A DNA stretch of 64,000 nucleotides from Candidatus Symbiopectobacterium endolongispinus (GTDB lineage Bacteria > Pseudomonadota > Gammaproteobacteria > Enterobacterales > Enterobacteriaceae). Under the pieces are notes generated by a model. The model was not told where the DNA came from and did not search any database. It was given only the letters and a program-made list of their open reading frames with translations. This document shows positions 1 through 16,693 of this stretch, piece after piece; the first letter of the stretch is position 1; the number at the start of each line of letters is the position of its first letter. The stretch lies in the NCBI RefSeq assembly GCF_018777385.1, contig NZ_JAFJYB010000005.1:1-64000 (forward strand). Direction: 5' to 3'. A program made the translations under genes and the position numbers.

Positions 1-32
1 GTGCAGGTGTTGTTGCCAAAGTTATGGCGTAA
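1..32 (+). CDS. tuf: Elongation factor Tu, C-terminal end (partial)
   Basis: The first 32 bases encode a tail reading GVVAKVMA and then TAA. This matches the C terminus of EF-Tu (E. coli ends GAGVVAKVLG or -S). Most of the gene lies before the window. Its position directly upstream of secE-nusG is the usual place of the second tuf copy, tufB. EF-Tu delivers aminoacyl-tRNA to the ribosome as a GTP complex. The identification rests on few residues but is strongly supported by the neighbours. Confidence 0.85.
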   Translation, partial: AGVVAKVMA

Positions 33-58
33 TCGCCAATAAATTTGACTCAACATGT

Positions 59-90
59 AGTAAAAGGGCATCATTTGATGCCCTTTTACT
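59..90 (+). terminator. Rho-independent terminator after tuf
   Basis: A perfect 15-bp inverted repeat (arms 59-73 and 76-90, loop of two bases) has a GGGCATCA core flanked by A4 on the left and T4 on the right. It lies 27 bases after the tuf stop and can work as a terminator in either direction. Confidence 0.85.
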
Positions 91-104
91 ACGCTGCCCT
101 CAGT

Positions 105-166
105 AGAGCCTATCTCATCACGGATTGTAGCGTATAATCCTGCTAATCTGTGGTGAGATAGGCTCT
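105..166. promoter_or_regulatory. Long inverted repeat enclosing a perfect -10 element before secE
   Basis: Bases 105-120 and 151-166 are inverted copies with a single G·T wobble. The 30-base loop holds TATAAT at 133-138, a perfect sigma-70 -10 hexamer. No good -35 is present 16-18 bases upstream. The secE-nusG operon has its own promoter in this gap in E. coli, so this is the likely promoter region. Whether the surrounding hairpin regulates it is unknown. Confidence 0.45.
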
Positions 167-281
167 GTAGATTACAGCGTAAATGCCGCGTTTCGCTGCG
201 AGCGAAACATCATGTCGGTTTGGTTTGCCCTGCGTTGAGGGGCAAAGTTATTTGTCTGATTCATGAGTGATAGGTTGGTTT

Positions 282-665
282 ATGAGTGCAAATACCGAGA
301 CCCAGGGTAGTGGGCGTGGCCTGGAAGTGATCAAGTGGCTGGTTGTGGCGGCTTTACTCGTTGTTGCCATAGTGGGTAATTATTACTACCGCGAGTACAG
401 TCTGCCGCTTCGCGCGTTGGCCGTTGTTATCCTGATTGCTGCCGCAGGCGGTGTTGCACTGTTAACCGCCAAAGGCAAAGCAACGGTGACCTTTGCCCGT
501 GAAGCGCGCACTGAAGTTCGTAAAGTGATTTGGCCAACCCGCCAGGAAACGCTGCATACCACGTTGATCGTTGCCGCGGTAACTGCCGTGATGTCACTGA
601 TTCTGTGGGGGCTGGATGGTATTCTGGTCCGTTTGATATCATTTATCACAGGCCTGAGGTTCTAA
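282..665 (+). CDS. secE: Preprotein translocase subunit SecE
   Basis: This is a 127-residue inner-membrane protein, the same length as in E. coli. SecE clamps and stabilises SecY in the SecYEG channel that exports unfolded proteins. Three hydrophobic segments are visible at about residues 20-37, 43-62 and 92-112. The amphipathic cytoplasmic helix between the second and third contains the conserved [12 protein letters not shown] motif that contacts SecY. I chose the ATG at 282 (MSANTE), as in E. coli; an in-frame GTG at 267 would add five non-conserved residues. The gene is one base from nusG and forms a two-gene operon with it. No defects are seen. Confidence 0.97.
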   Translation: MSANTETQGSGRGLEVIKWLVVAALLVVAIVGNYYYREYSLPLRALAVVILIAAAGGVALLTAKGKATVTFAREARTEVRKVIWPTRQETLHTTLIVAAVTAVMSLILWGLDGILVRLISFITGLRF

Positions 666-666
666 G

Positions 667-1212
667 ATGTCTGAAGTTCCAAAAAAACGTTGGTACGTCG
701 TTCAGGCGTTTTCCGGCTTTGAAGGCCGCGTTGCACAATCGCTGCGCGAGCACATCAAATCGCACAACATGGAAGAGCTGTTTGGCGACGTCATGGTGCC
801 GACCGAGGAAGTGGTTGAGATTCGTGGCGGGCAACGTCGTAAAAGCGAACGCAAATTCTTCCCTGGCTACGTGTTGGTACAGATGGTAATGGAAGACGCC
901 AGCTGGCATTTGGTGCGTAGCGTTCCGCGTGTGATGGGCTTTATCGGCGGTACGTTCGATCGTTCTGCGCCAATCAGCGACAAAGAAGTTGACGCTATCA
1001 TGAACCGCCTGCAACAAGTGGGTGATAAGCCGCGTCCGAAAACGCTGTTCGAACCGGGCGAAATGGTGCGCGTCAACGACGGCCCGTTTGCCGATTTCAA
1101 CGGTGTGGTGGAAGAAGTGGATTACGAGAAAAGCCGCCTGAAAGTGTCGGTCTCCATCTTCGGACGTGCTACGCCTGTTGAGCTGGATTTCGGCCAGGTG
1201 GAAAAGGGCTGA
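667..1212 (+). CDS. nusG: Transcription termination/antitermination factor NusG
   Basis: The 181-residue protein matches the E. coli length. NusG binds RNA polymerase through its N-terminal NGN domain (about 1-117), suppressing pauses. Its C-terminal KOW domain (about 125-180, with [14 protein letters not shown]) contacts Rho or ribosomal protein S10. The motif [15 protein letters not shown] near the start and the [10 protein letters not shown] segment are typical. It begins one base after the secE stop and is clearly cotranscribed. The sequence is almost identical to enteric homologues and shows no lesion, in contrast to many genes later in the window. Confidence 0.97.
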   Translation: MSEVPKKRWYVVQAFSGFEGRVAQSLREHIKSHNMEELFGDVMVPTEEVVEIRGGQRRKSERKFFPGYVLVQMVMEDASWHLVRSVPRVMGFIGGTFDRSAPISDKEVDAIMNRLQQVGDKPRPKTLFEPGEMVRVNDGPFADFNGVVEEVDYEKSRLKVSVSIFGRATPVELDFGQVEKG

Positions 1213-1247
1213 TATAGCCTGTCGTTCGTAAAGAAATTCTTGTATCT

Positions 1248-1286
1248 GGCGCGAAATTAATCTATTACTTCGCGCCTTTTGTTTTT
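1248..1286 (+). terminator. Hairpin with T-rich tail between nusG and rplK
   Basis: GGCGCGAA at 1248-1255 pairs with TTCGCGCC at 1269-1276, followed by TTTTGTTTTT. It is a typical intrinsic terminator or attenuator separating secE-nusG from the ribosomal protein operon. The 13-base loop is longer than usual. Confidence 0.65.
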
Positions 1287-1364
1287 AGGTGCTATGGCAT
1301 CTGAAAAAATCAAAAATCACGGGGAGCCTTTTTAAGGCGTTATTACCCATTAGAGGAAAGTTAA

Positions 1365-2501
<1,137 letters not shown>

Positions 2502-2505
2502 TAGC

Positions 2506-2534
2506 TTTACCTGGGCGAAAGATGTACGTATAAT
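2506..2534 (+). promoter_or_regulatory. Promoter of the rplJL-rpoBC operon (PL10-like)
   Basis: TTTACC (2506-2511) and a perfect TATAAT (2529-2534) are separated by 17 bases, directly after the rplA stop. This is where the strong L10 promoter lies in E. coli. The match is seen directly; promoter activity is inferred. Confidence 0.75.
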
Positions 2535-2574
2535 CTTACGCCCATTGTCCTTAAATGGACGAAACAGATTTTTT

Positions 2575-2745
2575 CGGTTGGAGCATGGCCTGATCCAGGC
2601 CTCCGTCCAAGACCGCAGGTGCTTCAACGTTTTAGGGTTTTCCTGAAGAACGCGAAGCTTAATTTTCCTGCGTAGACGGTGACAGAGCCTAAAGAAAATT
2701 TTCTTTTACTGGATTCTGCTCACCGTGTTTTGACGCCTGTTTTCC
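2575..2745 (+). promoter_or_regulatory. L10 mRNA leader (autoregulatory structure)
   Basis: The 307-base rplA-rplJ gap contains blocks matching the conserved L10 leader of enterics. These include GGAGCATGGCCTGATCCAGG with CCTCCGTC, then AGACCGCAGGTGCTTC, then CTGCGTAGACGGTGACAGA, and finally TCTGCTCACCGTG. In E. coli the L10-L12 complex binds this RNA and represses translation of rplJ and rplL. Boundaries are approximate. Confidence 0.8.
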
Positions 2746-2808
2746 ATGTGGTTGCAGGTGAAGTGAGTTCCGGAAATGTATTCCGGCTATATCCAGGAGC
2801 ACAAGCTA

Positions 2809-3297
2809 ATGGCATTAAATCTTCAAGACAAACAAGCGATTGTTGCTGAAGTCAGTGAAGTGGCCAAAGGCGCGCTGTCTGCGGTTGTTGTGGATTCTCG
2901 TGGCGTAACCGTAGATAAAATGACTGAGCTGCGTAAAGCAGGTCGTGAAGCTGGCGTATACATGCGTGTTGTTCGCAACACCCTGCTGCGTCGCGTCGTT
3001 GAAGGTACTCAGTTCGAATGCCTGAAAGACACGTTTGTTGGTCCGACCTTGATTGCATATTCTATGGAACACCCGGGCGCTGCTGCTCGTCTGTTCAAAG
3101 AGTTCGCGAAAGCGAATGCAAAATTCGAGGTTAAAGCTGCAGCCTTTGAAGGTGAGTTGATTCCGGCGGCTCAAATTGACCGTCTGGCAACGCTGCCGAC
3201 TTACGAAGAAGCAATTGCACGCCTGATGGCGACCATGAAAGAAGCCTCTGCAGGCAAACTGGTCCGTACTCTGGCAGCTGTTCGCGATCAGAAATAA
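2809..3297 (+). CDS. rplJ: 50S ribosomal protein L10
   Basis: L10 forms the base of the ribosomal stalk, carrying L7/L12 dimers on its C-terminal helix. I chose the ATG at 2809 (MALNLQDKQ), as in E. coli; an upstream in-frame ATG at 2776 would add eleven unrelated residues inside the leader. The 162-residue product is about three residues shorter at the C terminus than the E. coli protein (VRDQK instead of VRDAKEAA), ordinary variation. It shares the operon with rplL, 75 bases downstream. Confidence 0.96.
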   Translation: MALNLQDKQAIVAEVSEVAKGALSAVVVDSRGVTVDKMTELRKAGREAGVYMRVVRNTLLRRVVEGTQFECLKDTFVGPTLIAYSMEHPGAAARLFKEFAKANAKFEVKAAAFEGELIPAAQIDRLATLPTYEEAIARLMATMKEASAGKLVRTLAAVRDQK

Positions 3298-3354
3298 GCG
3301 GCGTAATCGCCCTTTTCCTGTTTTCGCATTTGCTTACGTATAAACTATTTCTGA

Positions 3355-3738
<384 letters not shown>

Positions 3739-3777
3739 GCCAACCCTTCCGGTTGCAGCCTGAGTTTTCAGGCTGAT

Positions 3778-3808
3778 GGCTGGTGACTTTTTGGTCACCA
3801 GCCTTTTT
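3778..3808 (+). terminator. rplL-rpoB attenuator hairpin
   Basis: GGCTGGTGAC (3778-3787) pairs with GTCACCAGCC (3794-3803), followed by T5. A terminator of partial efficiency sits here in E. coli and makes rpoBC expression lower than that of rplJL. The rest of the 326-base rplL-rpoB gap holds no gene; it corresponds to the RNase III processing region in E. coli. Confidence 0.85.
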
Positions 3809-4064
3809 GCGCTGTAGGGCATCTGTGGTGTTTCGCACCGTTTGGCCACGGATTATCCCAATATTTTTTTCTATCGACGCCTTAATATACTGCTTTCCAG
3901 CCTGGGTTCCCTGCCTGTGCAAAAGCAATGAAATGATTTAAGAGTGATAGAAAGACGTATTAACGAAGGGCGGATTGCCTTTCGATCAACAAAATCGTGT
4001 AGCAATGAACCGTCCTGTCAGGACGAGCAAGTGGTTCTTACTTTTCAGCGAGCTGAGGAACCCC

Positions 4065-7000
4065 ATGGTTTACTCCTATACCGAGAAAAAACGCATTCGT
4101 AAGGATTTTGGTAAACGTCCGCAAGTGTTGGACATACCTTATCTCCTTTCTATCCAGCTTGACTCGTTTCAGAAGTTCATCGAGCAAGATCCGGAAGGCC
4201 AGTACGGTCTGGAAGCCGCATTCCGTTCCGTATTCCCAATTTCAAGCTACAGCGGTAGCTCTGAGCTGCAATACGTAAGCTACCGTTTGGGTGAGCCCGT
4301 ATTTGACGTCAAAGAGTGTCAGATTCGCGGGGTGACCTTCTCAGCACCGCTGCGCGTCAAGCTGCGTCTGGTGATCTACGAGCGCGAAGCGCCGGAAGGC
4401 ACCGTAAAAGACATCAAAGAACAAGAAGTGTACATGGGTGAAATTCCGCTCATTACCGAAAACGGGACCTTTGTTATCAACGGTACTGAGCGCGTTATCG
4501 TTTCTCAGTTGCACCGTAGTCCGGGCGTGTTCTTTGACAGCGACAAGGGTAAAACCCACTCTTCCGGTAAAGTGCTGTATAACGCACGTATCATCCCTTA
4601 CCGTGGTTCCTGGCTGGATTTCGAGTTCGATCCGAAAGATAACCTGTTTGTGCGTATCGACCGTCGCCGTAAACTGCCAGCGACCATCATTTTGCGCGCG
4701 CTGGGCTTCTCGGCTGAAGAAATCCTGGACCTGTTCTTCGACAAAATTGTCTACGAGATCAACGGCAAAAAGCTGCAAATGGATCTGGTGCCTGAGCGCC
4801 TGCGCGGTGAAACCGCCTCGTTCGACATCGAAGCCAATGGCAAAGTGTACGTTGAAAAAGGCTGTCGTATCACCGCGCGCCACATTCGCCAGTTGGAAAA
4901 AGACAGCGTAGAGCGCATTGAAGTACCGGTCGAATACATCGCCGGGAAAGTGCTGGCGAAAGACTATGTAGACGCAGGCACCGGCGAACTGATCGGTGTG
5001 GCGAACATGGAGCTGTCGCCGGATCTGCTGGCTAAACTGAGCCAGGCAGGCCATAAGCGCATTGAGACCCTTTTCACCAACGATCTGGATCACGGCCCGT
5101 ACATCTCCGAAACACTGCGTGTAGACCCGACCAACGATCGCCTGAGCGCGCTGGTTGAAATCTATCGCATGATGCGTCCGGGCGAGCCGCCGACACGTGA
5201 AGCGGCAGAAACGCTGTTTGAGAACCTGTTCTTCTCTGAAGATCGTTACGATCTGTCCGCTGTGGGCCGCATGAAGTTTAACCGCTCCCTGCTGCGCGAT
5301 GAGATCGAAGGTTCCGGTATCCTGAGCAAAGACGACATCATTCAGGTGATGAAGAAGCTCATCGATATCCGTAACGGTTCCGGTGAAGTCGATGATATCG
5401 ACCACTTGGGCAACCGTCGTATCCGTTCCGTGGGCGAAATGGCGGAAAACCAATTCCGCGTTGGCCTGGTGCGCGTAGAGCGTGCGGTGAAGGAGCGTCT
5501 GTCCCTGGGCGATCTGGATACCCTGATGCCACAGGACATGATCAACGCTAAGCCGATTTCGGCGGCGGTGAAAGAGTTCTTCGGTTCCAGCCAGCTGTCC
5601 CAGTTTATGGACCAGAACAACCCGCTGTCCGAAATTACGCACAAACGCCGTATCTCCGCGTTGGGCCCAGGTGGTCTGACCCGTGAACGCGCTGGCTTTG
5701 AAGTGCGTGACGTACACCCGACCCACTACGGTCGCGTATGTCCTATCGAAACGCCGGAAGGTCCGAACATCGGTCTTATCAACTCGCTGTCCGTGTACGC
5801 GCAGACCAACGAATACGGTTTCCTTGAAACCCCGTATAGTCTGGTGCGTGACGGTGTGGTAACGGATGAAATCCATTACCTGTCCGCGATTGAAGAAGGT
5901 AACTACGTTATTGCACAGGCGAACACCAACCTCGACGAAGAAGGGCATTTTGTTGACGATCTGGTGACCTGCCGTAGTAAAGGCGAATCCAGCTTGTTCA
6001 GCCGCGATCAGGTTGACTACATGGACGTTTCCACCCAGCAGGTGGTTTCCGTCGGTGCATCTCTGATCCCGTTCCTGGAACACGATGACGCCAACCGCGC
6101 CCTGATGGGTGCGAACATGCAACGTCAGGCTGTACCGACCCTGCGCGCTGACAAGCCGCTGGTAGGTACTGGTATGGAACGCGCTGTGGCCGTTGACTCC
6201 GGTGTAACTGCCGTTGCCAAACGCGGCGGTACCGTACAGTACGTCGACGCATCCCGTATCGTTATCAAAGTTAACGAAGACGAGATGTATCCGGGCGAAG
6301 CGGGCATCGACATCTACAACCTGACCAAATACACCCGTTCTAACCAGAACACCTGTATCAACCAGATGCCGTGTGTGTCTCTGGGTGAGCCAGTTGAACG
6401 TGGCGATGTGCTGGCTGACGGCCCGTCTACCGATCTGGGTGAGCTGGCGCTGGGTCAGAACATGCGCGTTGCGTTCATGCCTTGGAACGGCTACAACTTC
6501 GAAGACTCCATCCTCGTGTCCGAGCGTGTAGTGCAGGAAGACCGTTTCACCTCTATCCACATTCAGGAACTGGCGTGTGTGTCTCGTGACACCAAGCTGG
6601 GGCCAGAAGAGATCACTGCCGACATCCCGAACGTGGGTGAAGCTGCGCTCTCCAAACTGGATGAGTCCGGTATCGTGTATATCGGTGCTGAAGTAACGGG
6701 CGGCGACATTCTGGTCGGTAAAGTGACGCCGAAAGGCGAAACTCAACTGACGCCGGAAGAGAAACTGCTGCGCGCGATCTTCGGTGAGAAAGCGTCTGAC
6801 GTTAAAGACTCTTCCCTGCGTGTGCCGAACGGCGTATCCGGTACGGTTATCGACGTTCAGGTCTTTACCCGTGATGGCGTGGAAAAAGACAAACGTGCGC
6901 TGGAAATCGAAGAGATGCAACTGAAGCAGGCCAAAAAAGACCTGACGGAAGAATTGCAGATCCTCGAAGTCGGTCTGTTTGCCCGTATTCACGCCGTGCT

Positions 7001-8093
7001 GGTCTCCGGCGGCGTGGAAGCAGACAAGCTGGACAAGCTGCCGCGTGAGCGTTGGTTGGAACTGGGTCTGACTGATGAAGAGAAACAAAATCAGTTGGAA
7101 CAGCTGGCCGAGCAGTACGATGAGCTGAAACACGAATTCGAGAAAAAACTCGAAGCGAAGCACCGCAAGATCACGCAAGGCGACGATCTGGCTCCGGGCG
7201 TCCTGAAGATCGTCAAGGTGTATCTGGCTGTTAAACGTCATATTCAACCGGGTGACAAGATGGCAGGCCGTCACGGTAACAAGGGTGTTATCTCTAAGAT
7301 CAACCCGATCGAGGACATGCCTTACGATGAGAACGGTACGCCGGTCGATATCGTATTGAACCCGCTGGGCGTTCCATCGCGTATGAACATCGGTCAGATT
7401 CTGGAAACCCACCTGGGTATGGCGGCTAAAGGTATCGGCGAGAAGATCAACGCCATGCTGAAACGTCAGGAAGAAGTGGCTAAACTGCGTGAATTCATCC
7501 AGAAAGCCTACGATCTGGGTAACGACGTGCGTCAAAAAGTCGACCTGAACACCTTCACTGATGATGAAGTGTTGCGTATGGCGGATAACCTGAAGAAAGG
7601 GATGCCGCTGGCAACGCCAGTGTTCGACGGTGCCAAAGAGTCCGAGATCAAAGAACTGCTGACGCTGGGTGGTCTGCCGACCTCCGGTCAGATCACGCTG
7701 TTCGATGGTCGTACCGGTGAACAGTTTGAGCGTTCAGTAACCGTCGGTTACATGTACATGCTGAAACTGAACCACTTGGTTGACGACAAGATGCACGCGC
7801 GTTCTACCGGTTCTTACAGCCTGGTAACCCAGCAGCCGTTGGGTGGTAAAGCCCAGTTCGGTGGTCAACGCTTCGGTGAGATGGAAGTGTGGGCGCTGGA
7901 AGCGTATGGCGCAGCTTATACCCTTCAGGAAATGCTGACGGTGAAATCCGATGACGTCAACGGCCGTACCAAGATGTATAAAAACATCGTGGATGGTGAC
8001 CATCGTATGGAACCGGGCATGCCGGAGTCCTTCAACGTACTGTTGAAAGAAATCCGCTCGCTGGGTATCAACATTGAGCTGGAAGAAGGTTAA
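4065..8093 (+). CDS. rpoB: DNA-directed RNA polymerase subunit beta
   Basis: The 1342-residue protein has exactly the E. coli length. It forms one half of the catalytic crab claw and contains the rifampicin pocket ([18 protein letters not shown], intact). The [12 protein letters not shown] segment carries active-site lysines equivalent to K1065 and K1073. I chose the ATG at 4065 (MVYSYTEKK) by homology; the frame is open 30 codons further upstream without conservation. Several residues differ from E. coli at strongly conserved positions through C-to-T or G-to-A changes: R267C, R976H, R1033H, R1059H and P1224S (see findings). The gene is otherwise intact and 91 bases upstream of rpoC. Confidence 0.98.
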   Translation: MVYSYTEKKRIRKDFGKRPQVLDIPYLLSIQLDSFQKFIEQDPEGQYGLEAAFRSVFPISSYSGSSELQYVSYRLGEPVFDVKECQIRGVTFSAPLRVKLRLVIYEREAPEGTVKDIKEQEVYMGEIPLITENGTFVINGTERVIVSQLHRSPGVFFDSDKGKTHSSGKVLYNARIIPYRGSWLDFEFDPKDNLFVRIDRRRKLPATIILRALGFSAEEILDLFFDKIVYEINGKKLQMDLVPERLRGETASFDIEANGKVYVEKGCRITARHIRQLEKDSVERIEVPVEYIAGKVLAKDYVDAGTGELIGVANMELSPDLLAKLSQAGHKRIETLFTNDLDHGPYISETLRVDPTNDRLSALVEIYRMMRPGEPPTREAAETLFENLFFSEDRYDLSAVGRMKFNRSLLRDEIEGSGILSKDDIIQVMKKLIDIRNGSGEVDDIDHLGNRRIRSVGEMAENQFRVGLVRVERAVKERLSLGDLDTLMPQDMINAKPISAAVKEFFGSSQLSQFMDQNNPLSEITHKRRISALGPGGLTRERAGFEVRDVHPTHYGRVCPIETPEGPNIGLINSLSVYAQTNEYGFLETPYSLVRDGVVTDEIHYLSAIEEGNYVIAQANTNLDEEGHFVDDLVTCRSKGESSLFSRDQVDYMDVSTQQVVSVGASLIPFLEHDDANRALMGANMQRQAVPTLRADKPLVGTGMERAVAVDSGVTAVAKRGGTVQYVDASRIVIKVNEDEMYPGEAGIDIYNLTKYTRSNQNTCINQMPCVSLGEPVERGDVLADGPSTDLGELALGQNMRVAFMPWNGYNFEDSILVSERVVQEDRFTSIHIQELACVSRDTKLGPEEITADIPNVGEAALSKLDESGIVYIGAEVTGGDILVGKVTPKGETQLTPEEKLLRAIFGEKASDVKDSSLRVPNGVSGTVIDVQVFTRDGVEKDKRALEIEEMQLKQAKKDLTEELQILEVGLFARIHAVLVSGGVEADKLDKLPRERWLELGLTDEEKQNQLEQLAEQYDELKHEFEKKLEAKHRKITQGDDLAPGVLKIVKVYLAVKRHIQPGDKMAGRHGNKGVISKINPIEDMPYDENGTPVDIVLNPLGVPSRMNIGQILETHLGMAAKGIGEKINAMLKRQEEVAKLREFIQKAYDLGNDVRQKVDLNTFTDDEVLRMADNLKKGMPLATPVFDGAKESEIKELLTLGGLPTSGQITLFDGRTGEQFERSVTVGYMYMLKLNHLVDDKMHARSTGSYSLVTQQPLGGKAQFGGQRFGEMEVWALEAYGAAYTLQEMLTVKSDDVNGRTKMYKNIVDGDHRMEPGMPESFNVLLKEIRSLGINIELEEG

Positions 8094-8184
8094 TCCTGCT
8101 CGCTGGTACGCTTTGCTCGTGTAAAGGAGTGCCTGAGCTTCGGCTCAGGCATCCAACAGGTCTAACTCCGACGGGAGCCAATCC

Positions 8185-12408
<4,224 letters not shown>

Positions 12409-12436
12409 GCTATCTACCGATAACGCTTAAACGTCT

Positions 12437-12467
12437 AAACCCCGGTCCGTTGGCCGGGGTTTTTTTA
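12437..12467 (+). terminator. Terminator after rpoC
   Basis: AAACCCCGG (12437-12445) pairs with CCGGGGTTT (12454-12462) and runs into a T7 tract. This is a strong intrinsic terminator closing the rplJL-rpoBC operon. Confidence 0.93.
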
Positions 12468-12616
12468 TCTCTCAGCCTGCGAGCACACAGAAAAAAAGCA
12501 GACTTGCTCCCCTTCGTCACGCATACTTCTTAATCATACTTTTGTAACCATGATATGAATTTCTTCTGAGTAATAAATAATGTACAGTTGTGTAAATTTA
12601 AAATAACGAGACGAAC

Positions 12617-13967
12617 ATGAACAGCACAAGCACACCAATGTCGCCGCAGAGCGATAGCGCAGCAAACCACAACAGCTCACAATCTCTGCCTAAAGCCATA
12701 CACATAACCGGGCTCGTCGTGCTGCATGGGGAAGTTTTGTCGGCGCCGTTGTCGACTGGTATGACTTTCTACTGTACGGAATAGTTGCCGATTTGGTGTT
12801 TAACACCGAATTTTTCCCACAGATAAGCCCGACCATGGGCACGTTGGCGGCATTCGGGACTTTTGGCGTTGGCTTCTTGTTCCGCCAGCTGGGCGGCATG
12901 GTGTTTGGTCACTTCGGCGATCGTCTGGCTCGTAAACGCATGCTGATGATCACCGTGTGGATGATGGGGATCGCCACCGCGTTCATCGGCCTGTTGCCTT
13001 CATTTGCGTCTATCGGCTGGTGGGCTCCGGTGTTGCTGGTCACCCTGCGCGCCATTCAATGGTTTGCTGTCGGCGGCGAGTGGGGCGGTGCAGCGTTGCT
13101 TGCGGTAGAAAGCGCGCCGAAGAAGAAAGCCTTTTACAGTAGCGGCGTGCAGGTCGGTTATGGTGTCGGCTTATTACTGGCGACAGGGTCTATTTCTGTC
13201 GTCAGTCATTGGACGACCAACGAGGAGTTTGTGACCTGGGGCTGGCGGCTACCGTTCCTGTGTTCAGCCTGATACTGGTTGCCATTGCCTGGTGGATGCG
13301 TAACGGCATGGATGAATCCCAGGAGTTTGAAGCCAATAAAACGCTGCAAGAACGCGCTAACAAACTGCGCCCTTTCCCTATTTTTGAAGCATTGCGCAAA
13401 CATCCAAAAGCATTTCTACTGATCATTGCCTTGCGCCTTGGCGAACTGTTGACGATGTATATCGTTACGACCTTTGCGTTGAACTACTCAACCGCACATC
13501 TCGGTCTGTCGCGCTATATGTTCCTGAATATAGGTCTGCTGGTGGGGGCAATCAGCTGTTTCTCTATTCCCGCTTTCGCCTGGCTGACAGCTTCGGCCGT
13601 CGTCGTATCTATGTTACCGGAGCGCTGATCGGTGCGGCCAGTGCAGTTCCGTTCTTTATCGCGTTGGAGCATCACAACACGGTGCTGATCCTGCTGTTCG
13701 CTATTCTGCTGGCGAATGTCGCGCATGATATGATCGTTAGCGTACAGCATGTTTACCGAACTGTTTGGTACCGCCTACCGCTATAGCGGTGCAGGCGTGG
13801 GTTATCAGGTCGCGAGCGTGGTGGGCGGTGGCTTTACGCCGTTTATCGCCGTGTTGCTGGTGACCGGGTTCTCCGGTGCTTGGTACGGCGTTGCAGGTTA
13901 TCTGGCGATAGGGTGCCTGATCTCTGCCGTGGTAGGTATGAGTATGAAGCCGCAATCAACGGATTAA
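12617..13967 (+). pseudogene. shiA: Shikimate-type MFS transporter, frameshifted
   Basis: Joined across frames, the translation closely follows E. coli ShiA, a proton-driven shikimate permease of the metabolite:H+ symporter family with 12 membrane spans. Examples are WGSFVGAVVDWYDFLLYG, FGHFGDRLARKRM, SGVQVGYGVGLLLATG and YRYSGAGVGYQVASVVGGG. At least four lesions break it: near 12712, a TG duplication near 13264, a loss of about four bases near 13590, and a loss of about five bases near 13750, where the QQP codons are missing. No segment could form a complete transporter. It sits between rpoC and a broken GlcG-like gene, in a block where nearly everything is decayed. Confidence 0.85.
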
Positions 13968-13977
13968 GAGCGAATAA

Positions 13978-14012
13978 AGACCGTAACGCGATAGTGCTGT
14001 ACGTTACGGTCT
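13978..14012. terminator. Inverted repeat between converging genes
   Basis: AGACCGTAACG (13978-13988) and CGTTACGGTCT (14002-14012) form an 11-bp perfect stem. It lies just after the transporter stop and before the end of the minus-strand gene, and probably terminates both. Confidence 0.6.
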
Positions 14013-14018
14013 CTTCCA

Positions 14019-14519
14019 TTATTTTGCGCTAAGTTGGGCTTTAACCGCCTCGATCGCATCCAGCGCACACTGTTGGTCGATACTGCCCGAGGGCGTGCCA
14101 CCAATGCCAATCGCCCCAATGGTTTGATCCTCCACTTTTACCGGCACGCCACCAGCCAGCAATAAAAAGCCTGGAATATCACGCAGATTTTGCGCTTCAG
14201 CATTCGCCTAGGCGTTTTTCATCACGTTTTCCGTGGGCGCTTTCGTGGTGAGTGCGGTAAACGCCTTCATCCGGCTGGCTTCGAGGGTATGCGGGCCGGC
14301 GTTGTCCATGCGTTTGGCCAGCTTCACTACGCCAGCACGATCGACGATGGTTACCGCCACGTTCACATTCTTGGCGACGCAGGATTGGATGGCATGCTGT
14401 GCCAACTGTTCGGCCAGTGCCAAAGAAAGATTTTTCTTGCTTAATACGCCATTGGCAAAGCTGGGAAAGGCGGTAATGCCGCTGAAAAGCAGAGTGGTGA
14501 TAAGAAGACGTTTCATCAT
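14019..14519 (-). pseudogene. Secreted GlcG/HbpS-family protein, premature stop
   Basis: The reading frame from 14519 starts with a signal peptide (MKRLLITTLLFSGITAFPSFA). It continues with a GlcG/HbpS-like (DUF336) domain: SCVAKNVNVAVTIVDRAGVV near the start and GGVPVKVEDQTIGAIGIGG near the end. Members are small periplasmic or secreted proteins, some of which bind heme; the function here is unknown. A TAG at 14208-14210 interrupts the frame after residue 103 of 166, and the remainder stays in frame to a TAA at 14019. This is a point nonsense change, not a frameshift. The truncated form would lack the most conserved GGVP part and is probably non-functional. Confidence 0.8.
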
Positions 14520-14619
14520 GTCTGGCTCCTGTGGTCCTTGGAAGGTATTCGACAAGGAGAGCGTAACCAGAGTCGGTAGGAGGAACCATTCGCTTGATTA
14601 CTCAAACCACTGCGTAATT

Positions 14620-15244
14620 TTACGGAGCTTTATCGATAAGTGATTTCCCACCATACAGTTTTATCAATTTTGCCAGCGAGTTTATTTCCAGTTTAGCAAA
14701 CAGGTTGGCGCGGTGTGCTTCCACGGTGCGGGCGGAGAGTTCCAGATCTTTGGCGATCTCTTTGTTCGATTTCCCTTCCATCATCAACGCCATCACTTCA
14801 TGCTCGCGCGCAGAAAGCGTATTGAGCTTATCCCGTAACTGTGTGGCTTGTTGGCACTGGTTGGCCTGCGTTTGAAACTGTGTCATCGCGCCAGAAACCG
14901 TTTCGAGCAGCAGATCCGCATCGATAGGCTTGGTTAAAAACTCGAAGGCACCACTTTTAAAGGCGCGTCGGCACAAATTGATATTGCCATGGCCTGTCAT
15001 GATGATGACGGGGATATCTATGCCGCGTTGTTGCCACTCATCCAACAGGGTGAGCCCTGTTTTGCCTGGCATACGAATATCGAGCAGCAGACACCCGTGC
15101 AGCGAATGCTAGTCGCTGTGCTGCTGTTCGAAATCGGCAATACTGGCATAGGGTTGTGTGTGCCACCCCGACGGTTGCCAGCAACGCGCTGAGTGAGTCG
15201 CGGATAGCGTCATCATCATCAATCAGATAAACACATCCTGTCAT
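14620..15244 (-). pseudogene. FixJ-type response regulator, broken
   Basis: The restored frame has a receiver domain (VYLIDDDDAIRDSL, then LLLDIRMPGKTG with the phospho-acceptor Asp). A LuxR-type helix-turn-helix follows (LSAREHEVMALMMEGKSNKEIA). Two lesions lie in the receiver half: an extra base in a run of four Gs near 15166, and a TAG at 15109-15111 just before the phosphorylation-site strand. The start overlaps the kinase stop by four bases (ATGA), so the pair formed one operon. The intact C-terminal DNA-binding part cannot receive a signal. The target is unknown. Confidence 0.82.
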
Positions 15245-16567
15245 CGGCCCTGCTCCTCTGCATTGAAAGGGAACCACAGTGTGAATCGGGCACCACTGCC
15301 AGCGACATTTTCTACGCTGATATCGCCGTTCAGACCCTGAACCAAGGTTTGGGTCAGCGCCATCCCGAGCCCTAATCCCCCCTGTCGGGTGGTGAAAAAG
15401 GGCAGAAAGACATTTTGTAGCGCCTGATCAGATAACCCCGGCCCGCCGTCCGTGAGGGTCAGTGTAATGCCCTTTTCCGTTGGCTGCGCGGCGATCTCAA
15501 CCCAGGCCGATGTTGGCGCGTTACTTTGCTGCGCCTGGATCGCATTGAGCAATAGGTTATGCAGAATTTGCTCAACCCACTGCGGCGCGGCGAGAAACGG
15601 CGGCAGATCGTCGGGGATGTGGTTGATAATTTTCACTTTCCCGGCCTGCCACTCATTTTCCAGCAGCATCAGCACCCGTGACCAGACCTGCTTCAGACCA
15701 ACCGGTTGTAAGGGAACATGGTCGCTGTGCATTTTTTGGCGTAAATCGGTGAGCAGGGCGCTGATGCGCTTGGTTTGCACGACGTAGGCGTCGAGCAGAG
15801 GGGCGATCTCCGCGCTCCTTTCTTGTTTCATCAAACTCAGGGCGGTTTGGTTATAACTCAGAATCGCAGTAAGCGGCTGATTCAGCTCATGTACCATACC
15901 GGCGGTAATCTCCCCCATGGTGTTGAGCCGGGTGAGTTCGGAAAACTGCGCACGTAAATCCGCCAGCACGCGTTGACGTTTATACATCAGATAGCGGCTG
16001 ACAAACTCTACGACGATTACCCAGAGCAGGGCAAACAACAGTATGCTGATCCAAGGCAGATGACGCCAGTCGGGATCGTTTCCTGCCGAAAGCTCAAACG
16101 GCTGCGAATCGCCCACCAGCGCTTTATGCCACAGCCAGTAAGGCGTTGTCGTTGCATCACCAAGCACCACCAGAGGGGGGTCATGCAAGTACAAACTCAG
16201 GGTACGGAATGCATTACTCTGCGGCAGTATACTGAGTACCTGCTTGAGGTCGATCAGCAACGAGACGTGTTGGCCGTTTAGCCAATAGGTGCCATTGCCC
16301 GCCAGTTGCGGCTCGGTAGCACTGTATTCCGGTGAGCGTGTTTTTAAGATAATAATTTGGGGAAACGCTTTTTTGACCCTCTCGGGATCGCTGACGGCGG
16401 AAAGCAGCGTCAGGATGACATCATGCTGAGAGAGTTTGAGTGCCACATCACGATTAAAGGATACGGAACTCGGCGCTGTGTTCTTCATACTGCTGTTGCA
16501 GCGTATGAATGCTCAGAGCAAGAGCGGATAGGGCCGTCAAGAGTAACCAAATGGCGAACTTACGCAT
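15241..16567 (-). pseudogene. DctB/FixL-type sensor histidine kinase, frameshifted
   Basis: After a membrane anchor (MRKFAIWLLLTALSALALS, from 16567) and a periplasmic sensor region comes a second membrane span (WISILLFALLWVIVVEFVSRY). The kinase core follows, with the H-box GEITAGMVHELNQPLTAI and ATP-binding motifs (NLLLNAIQAQ, DGGPGL, GLGLGMAL). A one-base shift near 16453 separates the anchor from the rest. The remaining frame (15241-16488 and slightly beyond) encodes about 415 residues, including an intact catalytic domain but no first membrane segment. Kinases of this build sense dicarboxylates or similar small ligands; the signal here cannot be read from sequence. Confidence 0.78.
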
Positions 16568-16693
16568 GATGATGTCATTCGGGTTGAGTTAACGCCATGC
16601 GCATGGCTGAGAGAGTAACGCCGGGACATAGAACCATACTGGATAGATGTTGTAAACCCGACCGCACTCAACCCGTCCTGTCGGAACCTCTGT

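Noticed and set aside
267-281. Upstream GTG start for secE
   Set aside because: The extra five residues are not conserved; the ATG at 282 matches known SecE proteins.
4341-7535. Very long open frame antisense to rpoB (over 1000 codons), and similar ones opposite rpoC, rplKA and thiC
   Set aside because: They are shadows caused by strong codon bias in the sense genes; no ribosome site or recognisable domain was found.
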